From Candidatus Paracaedibacteraceae bacterium (GTDB taxonomy: Bacteria; Pseudomonadota; Alphaproteobacteria; UBA6184), in contig JACKLG010000002.1 in NCBI GenBank assembly GCA_024236035.1, positions 1-64,000 of the forward strand: DNA of 64,000 nucleotides. Reading direction: 5' to 3'. The notes under the pieces were generated by a model, which saw only the letters and a program-made list of their open reading frames with translations, was not told the origin of the DNA and made no database searches. Shown piece by piece: positions 8,259 through 16,569 of the stretch. The position numbers and the translations under genes were made by a program. How positions within the stretch are numbered: position 1 is the stretch's first letter; each line of letters begins with the position of its first letter.

Positions 8259-9477
8259 TATTACACGTCGTATAACCCTTTCGCTGGGGTATGATCCCAA
8301 ATATAATTCTAATGAAGGTATGAAACATATGCCTTTAACTACTATTCAGGCATATAGTTGGGTGTTTGATTGGGTGACAAAAGTCACGGATGGGCCCATT
8401 TCGCGATCTGTATTGGTAGGGGCTGATTTTATTTTGCATATGCCGTATTTGGGTAAAGAATTTAATGAGAGCACAAGTAATTGGTTTTTTGAAGAAAAGT
8501 GGTGGCCATATCTTCCTGCGTATCATGAGTTTGGACATGGGCGAGGGTTTAAAGCTTTTTCGGTTGGAGGATTAAAACATTATACTGTAACTGTGAATGG
8601 GCAAACCTATACAACTGAAAATGTATGGATGTATTATTTTTATTCATTACGCCATGGGGCCCTTAACGATGGCGCGGAAACTCATGGGGAGGACAATGTT
8701 AAGAAGGCGGTGCATATTTTACCTATCTATGCTGGGGGGTTAAATAATGAAAGTCGTTTGTCCAGTGAAATAGCCAATTGGGTTTATCGGTTTAAGGGGC
8801 ATATTGCTTATTTTGGGGCGTATCTTCGAGGAAAAATAGCCCCGATAGGTTACACAGCAAAGACTATTTCTAAGGTGGTTGATGAAGGTACTTCGGATAT
8901 TGGCCATATTACTAAATATTATAGAGGGTATTATCCAAAGTTTAATCGGCACCAAATTCAGTATGGTGGATGGGCTTCGTTATTGTTAAGTGGTACTACA
9001 TATTCATTTTTAAAAGGAATTTATGATTTTATTGAAACCGGGAATCCTGAAGTTAGAACCTTTGTGTGGAAGGGGTTTCGTCTGCCGGATGTAAACTTTT
9101 ATTTTACACGCAATGGGCTGTCGTTAGAGGTTGTGACAGGATATGAAATAAATCCAAATTGGTGGTTGGATTTAGGTGTGGAAACGGTATATTACCCCCG
9201 CATAAATTCTGTAGAGTTTACCCCAAGTGTGAGGTATGTGTTACCAACAAGCATATATGGCAAATTTGAATTTGATGTGGGATTGGTTGTAAATTCCCAT
9301 GGTGCGCTTTCAGGTAATATGGGGGTTGAATGGACAGACCCTGTTAACCCGTTTACGCTGCAGGCTAAATTAATACATCATAATGCAAACACATATGTGG
9401 GGGAACGCAATATACCTGATGGGTTAAATTCTGATCATGATGTGGAGTTTATGTTGGCCGCATCTGTTAATTATTAA
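8179..9477 (+). CDS. Exported protein with HExxH metalloprotease-like motif and beta-rich C-terminus
   Basis: A 432-residue protein that I do not recognise. It starts at ATG 8179, preceded by AAAAGGA at good distance, even though this lies 80 bases inside the flavoprotein gene. The N-terminus is a signal peptide (Lys/Arg then a hydrophobic stretch, ending LPMSC). A cysteine follows, but the lipobox is poor. Residues 116-120 are HEFGH, the zinc-metallopeptidase pattern; no third ligand can be assigned by eye. From about residue 290 the sequence alternates polar and aromatic/hydrophobic residues (for example WWLDLGVETVYYPRI) and ends in ASVNY. That suggests outer-membrane beta strands with an aromatic last residue. 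A surface or outer-membrane metalloprotease is inference. Confidence 0.6.
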   Translation: MKHWKRLFWVVLVLTNLPMSCAENPHNITRRITLSLGYDPKYNSNEGMKHMPLTTIQAYSWVFDWVTKVTDGPISRSVLVGADFILHMPYLGKEFNESTSNWFFEEKWWPYLPAYHEFGHGRGFKAFSVGGLKHYTVTVNGQTYTTENVWMYYFYSLRHGALNDGAETHGEDNVKKAVHILPIYAGGLNNESRLSSEIANWVYRFKGHIAYFGAYLRGKIAPIGYTAKTISKVVDEGTSDIGHITKYYRGYYPKFNRHQIQYGGWASLLLSGTTYSFLKGIYDFIETGNPEVRTFVWKGFRLPDVNFYFTRNGLSLEVVTGYEINPNWWLDLGVETVYYPRINSVEFTPSVRYVLPTSIYGKFEFDVGLVVNSHGALSGNMGVEWTDPVNPFTLQAKLIHHNANTYVGERNIPDGLNSDHDVEFMLAASVNY

Positions 9478-9490
9478 TAAGGAGAAAACT

Positions 9491-9883
9491 TTGTTGATAC
9501 GTATTGTTTGTAACACAGTAATATGTGTTGGATTATTTTTGCGTACAGTTTTTGGGGCAGATGCGGAAGAAGTTTTGTCCACAAAAGAAACAGGTTCTGC
9601 TTTTTTGGTGGGGGCGACAGAAGTTTTATGTGAAAAAGAAACAGGTTCTGCGGAGGAAATAAAGTTAGTTGAAACCAATCGTGATTATTATTTAGATGGA
9701 AAATATAGAGCATTCTTTTTTGAAATACACGATGGTTTGGGTAATGTGATAAAAAAGTGTTCTGCTTTGATAATTAAAGATGATGATCGTTGTTCTATAT
9801 GTTTGGATGGAACGGAGGAAGATGCGTACGTTAAGTTGGTGCTTGAATATTTACGAGCGTTGACAGCGGCACCTGGGTTTTAA
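9491..9883 (+). CDS. Small exported protein of unknown function with a two-copy internal repeat
   Basis: I chose the TTG at 9491 (130 residues) because GGAG sits six bases upstream and because it follows the preceding stop directly; a longer frame exists upstream inside the HExxH gene. The N-terminus (LLIRIVCNTVICVGLFLRTVFGA) is a clear signal peptide. Then come two copies of a short repeat, EVLSTKETGSA and EVLCEKETGSA, visible also in the DNA. The rest holds Cys residues in KKCSAL and RCSICLDG. No family is recognised. Its position suggests cotranscription with the HExxH protein, so the two products may work together. Confidence 0.6.
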   Translation: MLIRIVCNTVICVGLFLRTVFGADAEEVLSTKETGSAFLVGATEVLCEKETGSAEEIKLVETNRDYYLDGKYRAFFFEIHDGLGNVIKKCSALIIKDDDRCSICLDGTEEDAYVKLVLEYLRALTAAPGF

Positions 9884-9989
9884 TTGGTGTTTTGTACACA
9901 TGATATATGTTAGGTGGCATCTGAAATAAGGGCAGGTTTGATTTTGTCTGTTTTTAATCGTCCCCATTAGTGATAAGTTCGGCGTTTGT

Positions 9990-10466
9990 TTAAAGTTTCA
10001 ATTGCATTACGGCCGCATCGTGAAATGTACCGTCAGGTTGAGGGTAGTAAGCTTTACGATAGCCCATAATTTGAAAGCCTGTGTGTTGATATAGGCGTTG
10101 GGCAGGAATATTGGTAATATCGACTTCTAAAAATATTTTTTTGATTTGTTGGTTTTTTAACACCTGAATTGTATGGGTTAATAAAGCTTTTCCAATGCCT
10201 TTTTGTTGGTGGTCTGGATGAACGGCAAGATTTAAGATTTCGCTTTCATCAATCATGATAGAAACGGCGATAAATCCCGTTAAGTTGTTTTGGATAAAGA
10301 CGCCGTATAGTGCGTGAGATGGGGTTTGAAAAATAAAATCTAATTCTTCCCAGGGGGTTGTAAATGCTGCTTTTAAGATATTTAAACATGCGGGTGAATC
10401 TTCTGAGCGAAGACGGCGAAAATCAAGCAAGTTTTTTAGGTTGAGCGACATTGGCGGGACGGACAT
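9990..10466 (-). CDS. rimI: Ribosomal protein bS18 alanine N-acetyltransferase-like GNAT protein
   Basis: A 158-residue GNAT acetyltransferase. The acetyl-CoA pyrophosphate loop HQQKGIGKALL, the preceding LNLAVHPDHQ strand, and the RLYQHTGFQIMGYRKAYY block are typical of RimI, which acetylates the N-terminal Ala of ribosomal protein S18. It directly follows tsaB with overlap, a common pairing in bacteria. The start at 10466 overlaps tsaB by 44 bases. ATG at 10451 is an alternative; neither has a strong ribosome site. Confidence 0.88.
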   Translation of the reverse strand: MSVPPMSLNLKNLLDFRRLRSEDSPACLNILKAAFTTPWEELDFIFQTPSHALYGVFIQNNLTGFIAVSIMIDESEILNLAVHPDHQQKGIGKALLTHTIQVLKNQQIKKIFLEVDITNIPAQRLYQHTGFQIMGYRKAYYPQPDGTFHDAAVMQLKL

Positions 10467-11067
10467 ATAAAGGTTGTAGATCTGATGGTTGTATATTGTG
10501 CGACGCTTTTAAGATTCCAGTTAAAGTTAAAGGTGTGGTTGTAATTGGCATATCTTTTAACAAAACAGCAGATGTAGGATGTGTAATGATTAATTCATCG
10601 GTTGCGATTTCTTTTAGTTGATCTAACGGAATTGAAACCGGTTCAGTTTGGGCAGTGATGTGTTCACCTGTAAAGTTGTACGTTTGGTGATAGACTTCTT
10701 TGCATTTGGTATCTAATACAGTGTGGAATATGGGTGATGTTTTTTGCGCTGTTTCAAGCCAAGCATAGCTTAACGCTGTAAGGGTATTTACGGCAATGAC
10801 AGGAATATTAAGGGCGGCTTGAAAGCCTGCTGCTGTTGCAAGCCCTACGCGGATGCCGGTAAAAGATCCGGGGCCTTTTGTTGTTATAATTTTGTTGAGC
10901 TGTTTAAAGTTAATGTCGCAATGTTTCAGTAATTGTTGAATAGTTGGCACCAGCCATTGTGTATGAGAATATGCATCTTCATTTGTGATTTGATGAAGCA
11001 GTTTGCCATCAGGTTGAAAAAGTCCAACAGTAAAGCCTTCGATAGATGCATCAAAAATTAAGATCAT
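10423..11067 (-). CDS. tsaB: tRNA threonylcarbamoyladenosine biosynthesis protein TsaB
   Basis: TsaB is the scaffold partner of TsaD in making t6A37 on ANN-decoding tRNAs. I start it at the Met of MILIFDASIEG (214 residues), which overlaps the HIT gene by the usual four bases; the longer frame to 11109 adds residues antisense to nothing useful. Motifs are the N-terminal ASKHA-type ILIFDAS, the GPGSFTGIRVGLATAAG block that defines the family, and NTLTALSYA. The C-terminal half is divergent, as is usual. It lies between HIT and rimI in a minus-strand run. Confidence 0.93.
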   Translation of the reverse strand: MILIFDASIEGFTVGLFQPDGKLLHQITNEDAYSHTQWLVPTIQQLLKHCDINFKQLNKIITTKGPGSFTGIRVGLATAAGFQAALNIPVIAVNTLTALSYAWLETAQKTSPIFHTVLDTKCKEVYHQTYNFTGEHITAQTEPVSIPLDQLKEIATDELIITHPTSAVLLKDMPITTTPLTLTGILKASHNIQPSDLQPLYVRPANVAQPKKLA

Positions 11068-11435
11068 TTTTTTAAACTTAACAATGGACCCAGAGGTTCG
11101 CCCCCACATAAATGTACATGGAAATGGGGAACTTCTTGGTTGGAGTCTTTTCCGTGGTTGGTAAGCAAGCGATAGCCCGTTTTGTCTAAATTAAACATGC
11201 TGGCAACCTGACCAATCATGCGATTTAGGGAAACGATTTCTTCTGAAGAAGCAGATTCAGAAAAGTCTTGAAATGATATGTAAGCTTTTTTGGGAATAAT
11301 TAAAATATGATATTTTGCTTTTGGAAATGCATCATGAAATACCAAGGTGTGATCGTCTTCTGCAATTTTTTTTGAAGGGATTTCGCCCCTTAAAATTTTA
11401 GCAAAAACGTTTTGGTCATCATATTTGTTAGCCAT
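11064..11435 (-). CDS. HIT family protein (HinT-like purine nucleoside phosphoramidase)
   Basis: A 123-residue histidine-triad protein. It has the N-terminal FAKILRGEIPSKKI, the HILIIPKKAYISF strand and the catalytic triad in PHFHVHLCGGEPLG. HinT proteins hydrolyse AMP-lysine and other purine nucleoside phosphoramidates in the cytosol. It is four bases overlapping with tsaB and eight bases downstream of trcR, so the four genes trcR-HIT-tsaB-rimI look like one operon. Confidence 0.93.
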   Translation of the reverse strand: MANKYDDQNVFAKILRGEIPSKKIAEDDHTLVFHDAFPKAKYHILIIPKKAYISFQDFSESASSEEIVSLNRMIGQVASMFNLDKTGYRLLTNHGKDSNQEVPHFHVHLCGGEPLGPLLSLKK

Positions 11436-11442
11436 TTTTTAC

Positions 11443-11961
11443 CTATTTATCGTCTGATTGCGACACAGATGATAGTGCTGCATCTAGTTCAACCTGATTA
11501 CACAGTCCCAATTTTACAGGGCTTTGTGCTTTTAATGCACTGTAGCTTTTATAAGTTTTATTTCGAATGGATTCAACCGTGCTTTTGGTTGTTCCTAATA
11601 ATTTGCATACTTGAATATCAGAGATATTAGGGAATTCTTTTACTAACCATAAAATACCATTAGGACGGTCTTGTCGTTTTGCTCTGGATAGATATTTTGG
11701 GCCTTTTTGACGGAATTGTTCCACTGTACTGACTGTAAGCATAAGTTTAGCAGAAGGATTTTTTTCGCATCGTTCAATTTCTTCTTTTGTTAATTGACTG
11801 TGAGAAGTTGGATCGAAGGGAGCTATTTTTCCCACGGAATCATCTGCAATCGCTTGTATTTCAAGGATATGAAGGCCACAAAATTCGGCAATTTGTTCAA
11901 ATGTAAGTGCTGTGTTATCGATTAACCAAACAGCAGTAGATTTTGGCATAAGTGGCATCAT
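11443..11961 (-). CDS. DUF1013 family transcriptional regulator (TrcR-like)
   Basis: A 172-residue protein. It opens with MPKSTAVWLIDNTALTFEQIAEFCGLHILEIQAIADD and contains the FDPTSHSQLTKEEIERCE block and a second helix-turn-helix-like stretch, ISDIQVCKLLGTTKSTVESIRN. These are characteristic of the alphaproteobacterial DUF1013 family, named TrcR for cell-cycle transcriptional regulation. GAGAGG eight bases before ATG 11961 supports this start. It heads the HIT-tsaB-rimI run. The family is a useful marker that the organism is an alphaproteobacterium. Confidence 0.85.
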   Translation of the reverse strand: MMPLMPKSTAVWLIDNTALTFEQIAEFCGLHILEIQAIADDSVGKIAPFDPTSHSQLTKEEIERCEKNPSAKLMLTVSTVEQFRQKGPKYLSRAKRQDRPNGILWLVKEFPNISDIQVCKLLGTTKSTVESIRNKTYKSYSALKAQSPVKLGLCNQVELDAALSSVSQSDDK

Positions 11962-12103
11962 AGGTAGGGCCTCTCTGATTATTTGTATAACTTCAGTGTA
12001 TTCGTTATTAACATTTGAATCAATACAGTTTAATTGGTTTTTCTAATTGAGCCGTTGCACGTAAGTGGATATATTTAAGTAAAATTTTAATTAAGGAAAA
12101 AAT

Positions 12104-12724
12104 ATGTTTCCAGATCCGTCTAATACTTTTCCTATAGCAAGCACTGATCGCGTGTGTTTTTTAAAAAATATTATTGAGGACCCCAATATTATTGTGGGCG
12201 ATTATACGTATTATGATGACCCAGAGGATGTGCATAATTTTAAGAAAAATGTTTTGTATCATTTTGATTTTATGGGTGACAAATTAATTATTGGGAAGTT
12301 TTGTCAGATTGCAACCGGGGTTAGATTTATTATGAATGGGTCTAATCATGCAATGAATGGAATTTCTACGTATCCATTTAAAGTTTTTGGAGAGACGTGG
12401 GGTTCTGCACCCATGGATGTTGTGAGCAAAGGCGATACAATTATTGGAAATGATGTGTGGATTGGTAATTCGGTTACCATCATGCAAGGCATTAAAATTG
12501 GAGATGGTGCCATCATTGGAACCAATGCTTTGGTTACAAAAGATGTAGAACCTTACACTGTTGTTGGCGGGAACCCTGCACAATTGATTCGCAAACGGTT
12601 TGACCCAGAAACGATTGATTTTTTGTTAGAACTTGCATGGTGGAACTGGTCAGTAGAAAAAATCACTGAGAATTTACAAGCAATTATATCTGCAGATTTT
12701 GATGCATTAAGAAAGCTTATATAA
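12104..12724 (+). CDS. CatB/Vat-type xenobiotic O-acetyltransferase (left-handed beta-helix)
   Basis: A 206-residue hexapeptide-repeat acetyltransferase. The subfamily of streptogramin A (Vat) and chloramphenicol (CatB) acetyltransferases is recognised from VGDYTYYDDPED, the VLYHFDFMGDKLIIGKFC block, IMNGSNHAMNG with the catalytic His, and STYPFKVFG. The hexapeptide run is NDVWIGNSVTIMQGIKIGDG. The chromosomal context gives no resistance or mobile genes, so the substrate may be an ordinary metabolite. A ribosome site (AAGGA) precedes the start. It stands alone between divergent and convergent genes. Confidence 0.88.
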   Translation: MFPDPSNTFPIASTDRVCFLKNIIEDPNIIVGDYTYYDDPEDVHNFKKNVLYHFDFMGDKLIIGKFCQIATGVRFIMNGSNHAMNGISTYPFKVFGETWGSAPMDVVSKGDTIIGNDVWIGNSVTIMQGIKIGDGAIIGTNALVTKDVEPYTVVGGNPAQLIRKRFDPETIDFLLELAWWNWSVEKITENLQAIISADFDALRKLI

Positions 12725-12880
12725 CTTCATTATGTTTATCGGATGGAGTGACGTTAGTTTGTTTTGTGCTTTGATAGGACAAAATTGTTGAGGGTGTAAT
12801 GGATTTATGTTTGGAAGAATTTACGCAAGTCAATTGTGGGTGCATCCTAAGCATTGCAAAAAAGATATAGAGCGTATGTT

Positions 12881-14017
12881 TTAAGACGTTGCGTTAAAAT
12901 ATAATTGGATAAAGCGTTGATAGATTTTTGTTAACGCGGTGAGATCGTGAATAGAAACACGTTCATCCACTTTATGAGCTAAGTCATTTTTTAGCCCACA
13001 TTCCACAACGGGGGCGATTTTATGGATGTATCTTGCATCTGACGTGCCCCCGCTTGTTGAAAGTTCGGGGATGATGCCGGTAATTTCACGGATAGCTTGG
13101 GTTAAATGGTTCGTAGCCGCGTGGGTTTTTGTGAGGAATGGTTCAGAGCTGCCAATGATTGTAAGTGTGCAATCAATATTAATTGTATCTAATGTGGTGC
13201 GCAAATGGTCTTCTAGCGATTGTGTGGTATATGTAGGGTTAAAGCGACAATTAAAACGAGCCGTGACTGTTTGTGGGATGACGTTGCTTGCCTGGTTTCC
13301 TACATCGATTGACGTGATTTCAAGATTTGAAGGTTGGAAGTTTGGGTAGCCTTTATCCAAAATGGTGGTATCTAAAGCAGTTAACAGCTTTAACATTTTA
13401 GGGATAGGATTATCTGCTTTGTGTGGATAAGCCACGTGGCCTTGCGTGCCGTTTACGGTGAGGGCGGCATTTAAAGAGCCGCGCCGACCAATTTTAATAA
13501 TATCACCTAATTTTGCTTCGCTTGTGGGTTCGCCTACAATGCAAAAATCAATGGTTTCATTATTTTTTTCCAGCCATTCAATTATTTTTTTTGTACCGTG
13601 TGTTCCGGGGCCTTCTTCGTCCCCTGTAATCATTAAGCTGATAGAGCCATTTGTGATTGTGGTACTTGCGGTGGCTGATATAAAGGCTGCTATGGAGCCT
13701 TTCATATCTACGGTGCCGCGCCCCCATAAATACTGACTGTGAATGTTTCCTTGAAAGGGCGGGTGCGTCCAAGAAGTTTCAGGGCCCGTAGGGACCACAT
13801 CTACATGTCCTGCAAAACATAGGTTGGGGGAAGCGGTCCCTTTTCTGGCGTATAAATTTTGGATTACTTGATTGTTATCATCGGTGAAAGGAAGCAGATG
13901 ACATTTAAAACCCATGGGTTCTAAGATCGAAACCAAAAAGTCCATGATTCCTTTGTCTTGAGGGGTTACCGATGGAAATTGGATAAGGTGTTGGCAAAGC
14001 TGAAGGGTGTTCATCAT
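12881..14017 (-). CDS. dapE: Succinyl-diaminopimelate desuccinylase
   Basis: DapE removes succinate from N-succinyl-LL-diaminopimelate, a late step of lysine and cell-wall precursor synthesis. The 378 residues match the family. Metal-binding M20 motifs are LCFAGHVDVVPTG, WGRGTVDMKGSIAAF (bridging Asp), and ITGDEEGPGTHG with the catalytic Glu. The dimerisation domain has GHVAYPHKADNP, and the late metal His is in VVECGLKND and the following AHKVDERV. It begins one base after the stop of the transporter gene, so it is probably translated from the same message. Confidence 0.97.
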   Translation of the reverse strand: MMNTLQLCQHLIQFPSVTPQDKGIMDFLVSILEPMGFKCHLLPFTDDNNQVIQNLYARKGTASPNLCFAGHVDVVPTGPETSWTHPPFQGNIHSQYLWGRGTVDMKGSIAAFISATASTTITNGSISLMITGDEEGPGTHGTKKIIEWLEKNNETIDFCIVGEPTSEAKLGDIIKIGRRGSLNAALTVNGTQGHVAYPHKADNPIPKMLKLLTALDTTILDKGYPNFQPSNLEITSIDVGNQASNVIPQTVTARFNCRFNPTYTTQSLEDHLRTTLDTINIDCTLTIIGSSEPFLTKTHAATNHLTQAIREITGIIPELSTSGGTSDARYIHKIAPVVECGLKNDLAHKVDERVSIHDLTALTKIYQRFIQLYFNATS

Positions 14018-14018
14018 A

Positions 14019-15275
14019 TTATAATGATTTAGTTCCTTTTGTATTCCACGTCAAGAAAAAGAATAGGGCGCCCAAGAACGCAGAGACAATAAAAAACAGG
14101 AAACATATATCCCATCCATAGTTGTGGGAAATATATCCGATTACTACGCCGGAAAAAATTGAGCTGGCTAAGTATCCAAATGTTCCAGTTAAACCAACGG
14201 CACTGCTGACGGCTTTTTTTGAAACGACTTCGGCAGCCAAGACGCCCGTAATTACTTGAGACCCATACACAAAAAAACCAACACAGAAAGTTGTGAATGT
14301 AAGGGCATACAAGTTTTGGCCTGAGGTGTACCAAAAGTATAGTAAAAATAGAAGTAGCGCGCCCATATAAAAAGCGCCGGTTAATCCTCGACGGTTTGCA
14401 AACCATCGGTCAGAAATATATCCAGCTGCCACACCACCAATTGCCCCTGCAATTTCGAACCCTGCAGTTACCCAACCGGCTTGAATTAAAGTAACGCCTT
14501 TTACTTCTTTTAAGAACATGGGGGCCCAGAAGAAAAACCCCATGCGCACAATGTATAAAAAGAAAGTAGAAAAGCACACATACCATACGTATTTATTGGG
14601 AAGAATATGTTCCATTAAAATTTCTTTGATGGAGGCTACTTTTGAATCTTCGAATCCTTTTTCTTGAATGATGGGAGGGAATCCTGCATCTTCCGGACGA
14701 TTTTTAATGGCTTTATAAATAAATAACCCGCCCAATAAAACAATTAGTCCAGGTATGATAAAGATAGATTGCCATCCATAACATAAGATTAGATAAGGGC
14801 CGCCAGCTAATACAATAACGGAGCCGACCTGGTGTGAAATATTCGTCATGCCCCACTTTGAGCCAAGTTCTGTGGGGGGATACCATCGGGTAATTAGTTT
14901 TGCAACGGGCGGCCACCCCATTGATTGGAACCAGGCGCTGAAACCAGCAAGGATAATGAACCCCATTACAGATGGCCAGCTGGCAAATAGAATACTGACA
15001 ACTGCACTGCCAATTAAACCAATTGTAAAAATAATACGGGCATTTCCACGATCTGTGATAAAGCCATTTCCAAGTTTTCCAACACCATATACAATTGAAA
15101 ACGTCGTGAAAATCCAGCCGATATGCTGTTTAGAAAAATTTTCTGTTTCTTCAAGGATTGGCATGGCGATAGATAAGTTTTGACGAGTCAGGTAAAATAA
15201 TGCGTATCCTAAAATCATGGAGATTAGAATCCGCCACTGCCAATATTTTAATGAGTGTTGTTTGTTTTTTATCAT
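14019..15275 (-). CDS. MFS transporter of the organophosphate:phosphate antiporter family
   Basis: A 418-residue inner-membrane protein with about twelve hydrophobic segments. The N-terminal YWQWRILISMILGYALFYLTRQN, the cytoplasmic loop after TM2-3 (VGKLGNGFITDR) and AWFQSMGWPPVAKLITRWY are typical of the OPA family (GlpT, UhpT, UhpC). These exchange phosphate for glycerol-3-phosphate or hexose phosphate. In intracellular bacteria such as chlamydiae and rickettsiae, members import host phosphometabolites. The substrate here cannot be decided from sequence. It is immediately upstream of dapE. Confidence 0.85.
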   Translation of the reverse strand: MIKNKQHSLKYWQWRILISMILGYALFYLTRQNLSIAMPILEETENFSKQHIGWIFTTFSIVYGVGKLGNGFITDRGNARIIFTIGLIGSAVVSILFASWPSVMGFIILAGFSAWFQSMGWPPVAKLITRWYPPTELGSKWGMTNISHQVGSVIVLAGGPYLILCYGWQSIFIIPGLIVLLGGLFIYKAIKNRPEDAGFPPIIQEKGFEDSKVASIKEILMEHILPNKYVWYVCFSTFFLYIVRMGFFFWAPMFLKEVKGVTLIQAGWVTAGFEIAGAIGGVAAGYISDRWFANRRGLTGAFYMGALLLFLLYFWYTSGQNLYALTFTTFCVGFFVYGSQVITGVLAAEVVSKKAVSSAVGLTGTFGYLASSIFSGVVIGYISHNYGWDICFLFFIVSAFLGALFFFLTWNTKGTKSL

Positions 15276-15397
15276 TTTCTTAACGTCATATTCTGAAAAA
15301 CTTTTATTATTTTGTCTAGTATAAAATATAAAGTTATAAAAATTAATGTGGGGTTAATCATGCGGGCTGGTGTGGGCATTTAGAGGTTGAAGTTGAA

Positions 15398-15430
15398 TAA
15401 GAGCGCCTGCTTTTAGGGCGTGCGCTCTTA
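15398..15430 (-). terminator. Inverted repeat after the Nudix gene, terminator-like
   Basis: A 9-base perfect stem TAAGAGCGC / GCGCTCTTA with a GC-rich 15-base middle that can pair further. It lies 14 bases after the stop of the minus-strand Nudix gene and within the intergenic space before the transporter. There is no clean T-run, so it may be an mRNA-end stabilising hairpin rather than an intrinsic terminator. Confidence 0.45.
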
Positions 15431-15444
15431 ATATCAGATATAAA

Positions 15445-16326
15445 TTAATTTAAGCGGATAATTTCTTTAAGATATTTTATGCATCTTTCGTATAGATAGT
15501 GAAGCTTTCCACCTTTAAAATCAGCCAAGTTTTCTCTGCCCGGGACTCCTTTTCCGATAAAGCGCCAAGCTATTCTTTTTCCAGAATGACCTGGGATAGG
15601 ATAATATAGAGTATTGCTTTCAATTTGTTGGATCATGTCTTCTAAAGGTACCCATACAAAACTATGTTTTTCGTGAAATGGGGCCGAACTTACTTTTTTT
15701 CGTACGGTGGCCATTTTACTGTTAAGTTGATCAACGGTTTGATAGTGTACGGGTAATAGACAGCTTAGGTATGAGTTAGATTTTGAATACAGCCATGGTA
15801 TAGCCTTGGAATAAACTTTTGGGTCAGGTTTTTTGGCTAAGTCTTCCAATTGCTTTGATGTTGTTGCTTGCCTGTCAAGAGGAGTGCCTGCAACATCTTC
15901 CCAGAAAGCCAGGGCGGTTTCTTCCATAAATTCACGCATTGCGGTATGTTGACGGGACACATCTGTAGCATCAGAGGATCCCCCGAAATCTGTAAATCCA
16001 GTAACGTTTTCTGTTTCATAGCCCAGAAGTACGACTACTTTTTTTGTTTCTGGATCAATGGCAATTGGTAAAACACCTCCAGGTTTCTTTTGGGCATTAA
16101 GTGCAAAACCAGGTATTACGTTATGTGAACTTTGGGGTAAAATAGGACGTGGTAATTTTTCTGTTGGTGTGTCGGAGGTGGGTATATGTAATTGGCTTGC
16201 CGGTGTTGAGGAGATATTATAATCATCCAAGTCCGATATATCTATGGCACGCCCATTACTTAAAGGTAACAATAATATTGCACCCAACAAAGCATGTTTA
16301 ATTGCGGTGTTTAATAAGTTTGTCAT
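15445..16326 (-). CDS. Exported Nudix-fold protein with degenerate Nudix box
   Basis: A 293-residue protein with a signal peptide (MTNLLNTAIKHALLGAILLL, ending near GRA). A proline-rich linker follows. The Nudix region has VVVLLGYETEN, FTDFGGSSDATDV and AMREFMEETA at residues 131-138. The REx2EE core is present, but the Glu expected eight residues before the Arg is Val, so catalysis is uncertain. A second protein in the window (38684-39367) shares the LLGxETE...DFGG...RExxEET layout and an export signal; the two are paralogs. Nudix enzymes normally work on nucleoside diphosphates in the cytosol, so export is unusual and suggests an envelope or host role. TATA-rich inverted repeat upstream. 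Confidence 0.7.
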   Translation of the reverse strand: MTNLLNTAIKHALLGAILLLPLSNGRAIDISDLDDYNISSTPASQLHIPTSDTPTEKLPRPILPQSSHNVIPGFALNAQKKPGGVLPIAIDPETKKVVVLLGYETENVTGFTDFGGSSDATDVSRQHTAMREFMEETALAFWEDVAGTPLDRQATTSKQLEDLAKKPDPKVYSKAIPWLYSKSNSYLSCLLPVHYQTVDQLNSKMATVRKKVSSAPFHEKHSFVWVPLEDMIQQIESNTLYYPIPGHSGKRIAWRFIGKGVPGRENLADFKGGKLHYLYERCIKYLKEIIRLN

Positions 16327-16353
16327 GTTTTTTCTCCAGGGGGGGGGTATAAG

Positions 16354-16376
16354 ACATATATAGGGGTTATATATGT
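16354..16376. repeat. AT-rich inverted repeat upstream of the exported Nudix gene
   Basis: ACATATATA and TATATATGT form a perfect 9-base dyad around a 5-base centre (GGGGT). It sits about 28-50 bases upstream of the start of the minus-strand Nudix gene, next to a run of G residues. The position fits an operator or a 5' leader hairpin. The evidence is symmetry and location only. Confidence 0.35.
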
Positions 16377-16569
16377 TGGGTTCAATAGGAAAAATAAAAA
16401 TAAGTAGTATTTTTAGGTGGTATTTGTAAATTAACCTGGTTTTTAAAGGTAGTTTTAACCTTGCGTCAGCTGTTTAAATTTCTGGCTGAGGGCTGTAAAG
16501 ATTAGAACTTGGCCAAATAAAAACCCTATGATAAGATTACGCATAATTTATAATAGGTGCTGAAAAACG

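Noticed and set aside
12799..12870. 23-residue ORF with a GAGGG upstream
   Set aside because: Too short to support; no family or conservation evidence.
13422..13430. Perfect DnaA-box-like TGTGGATAA
   Set aside because: It is single and inside dapE coding sequence, with no cluster, AT-rich unwinding region or dnaA nearby.
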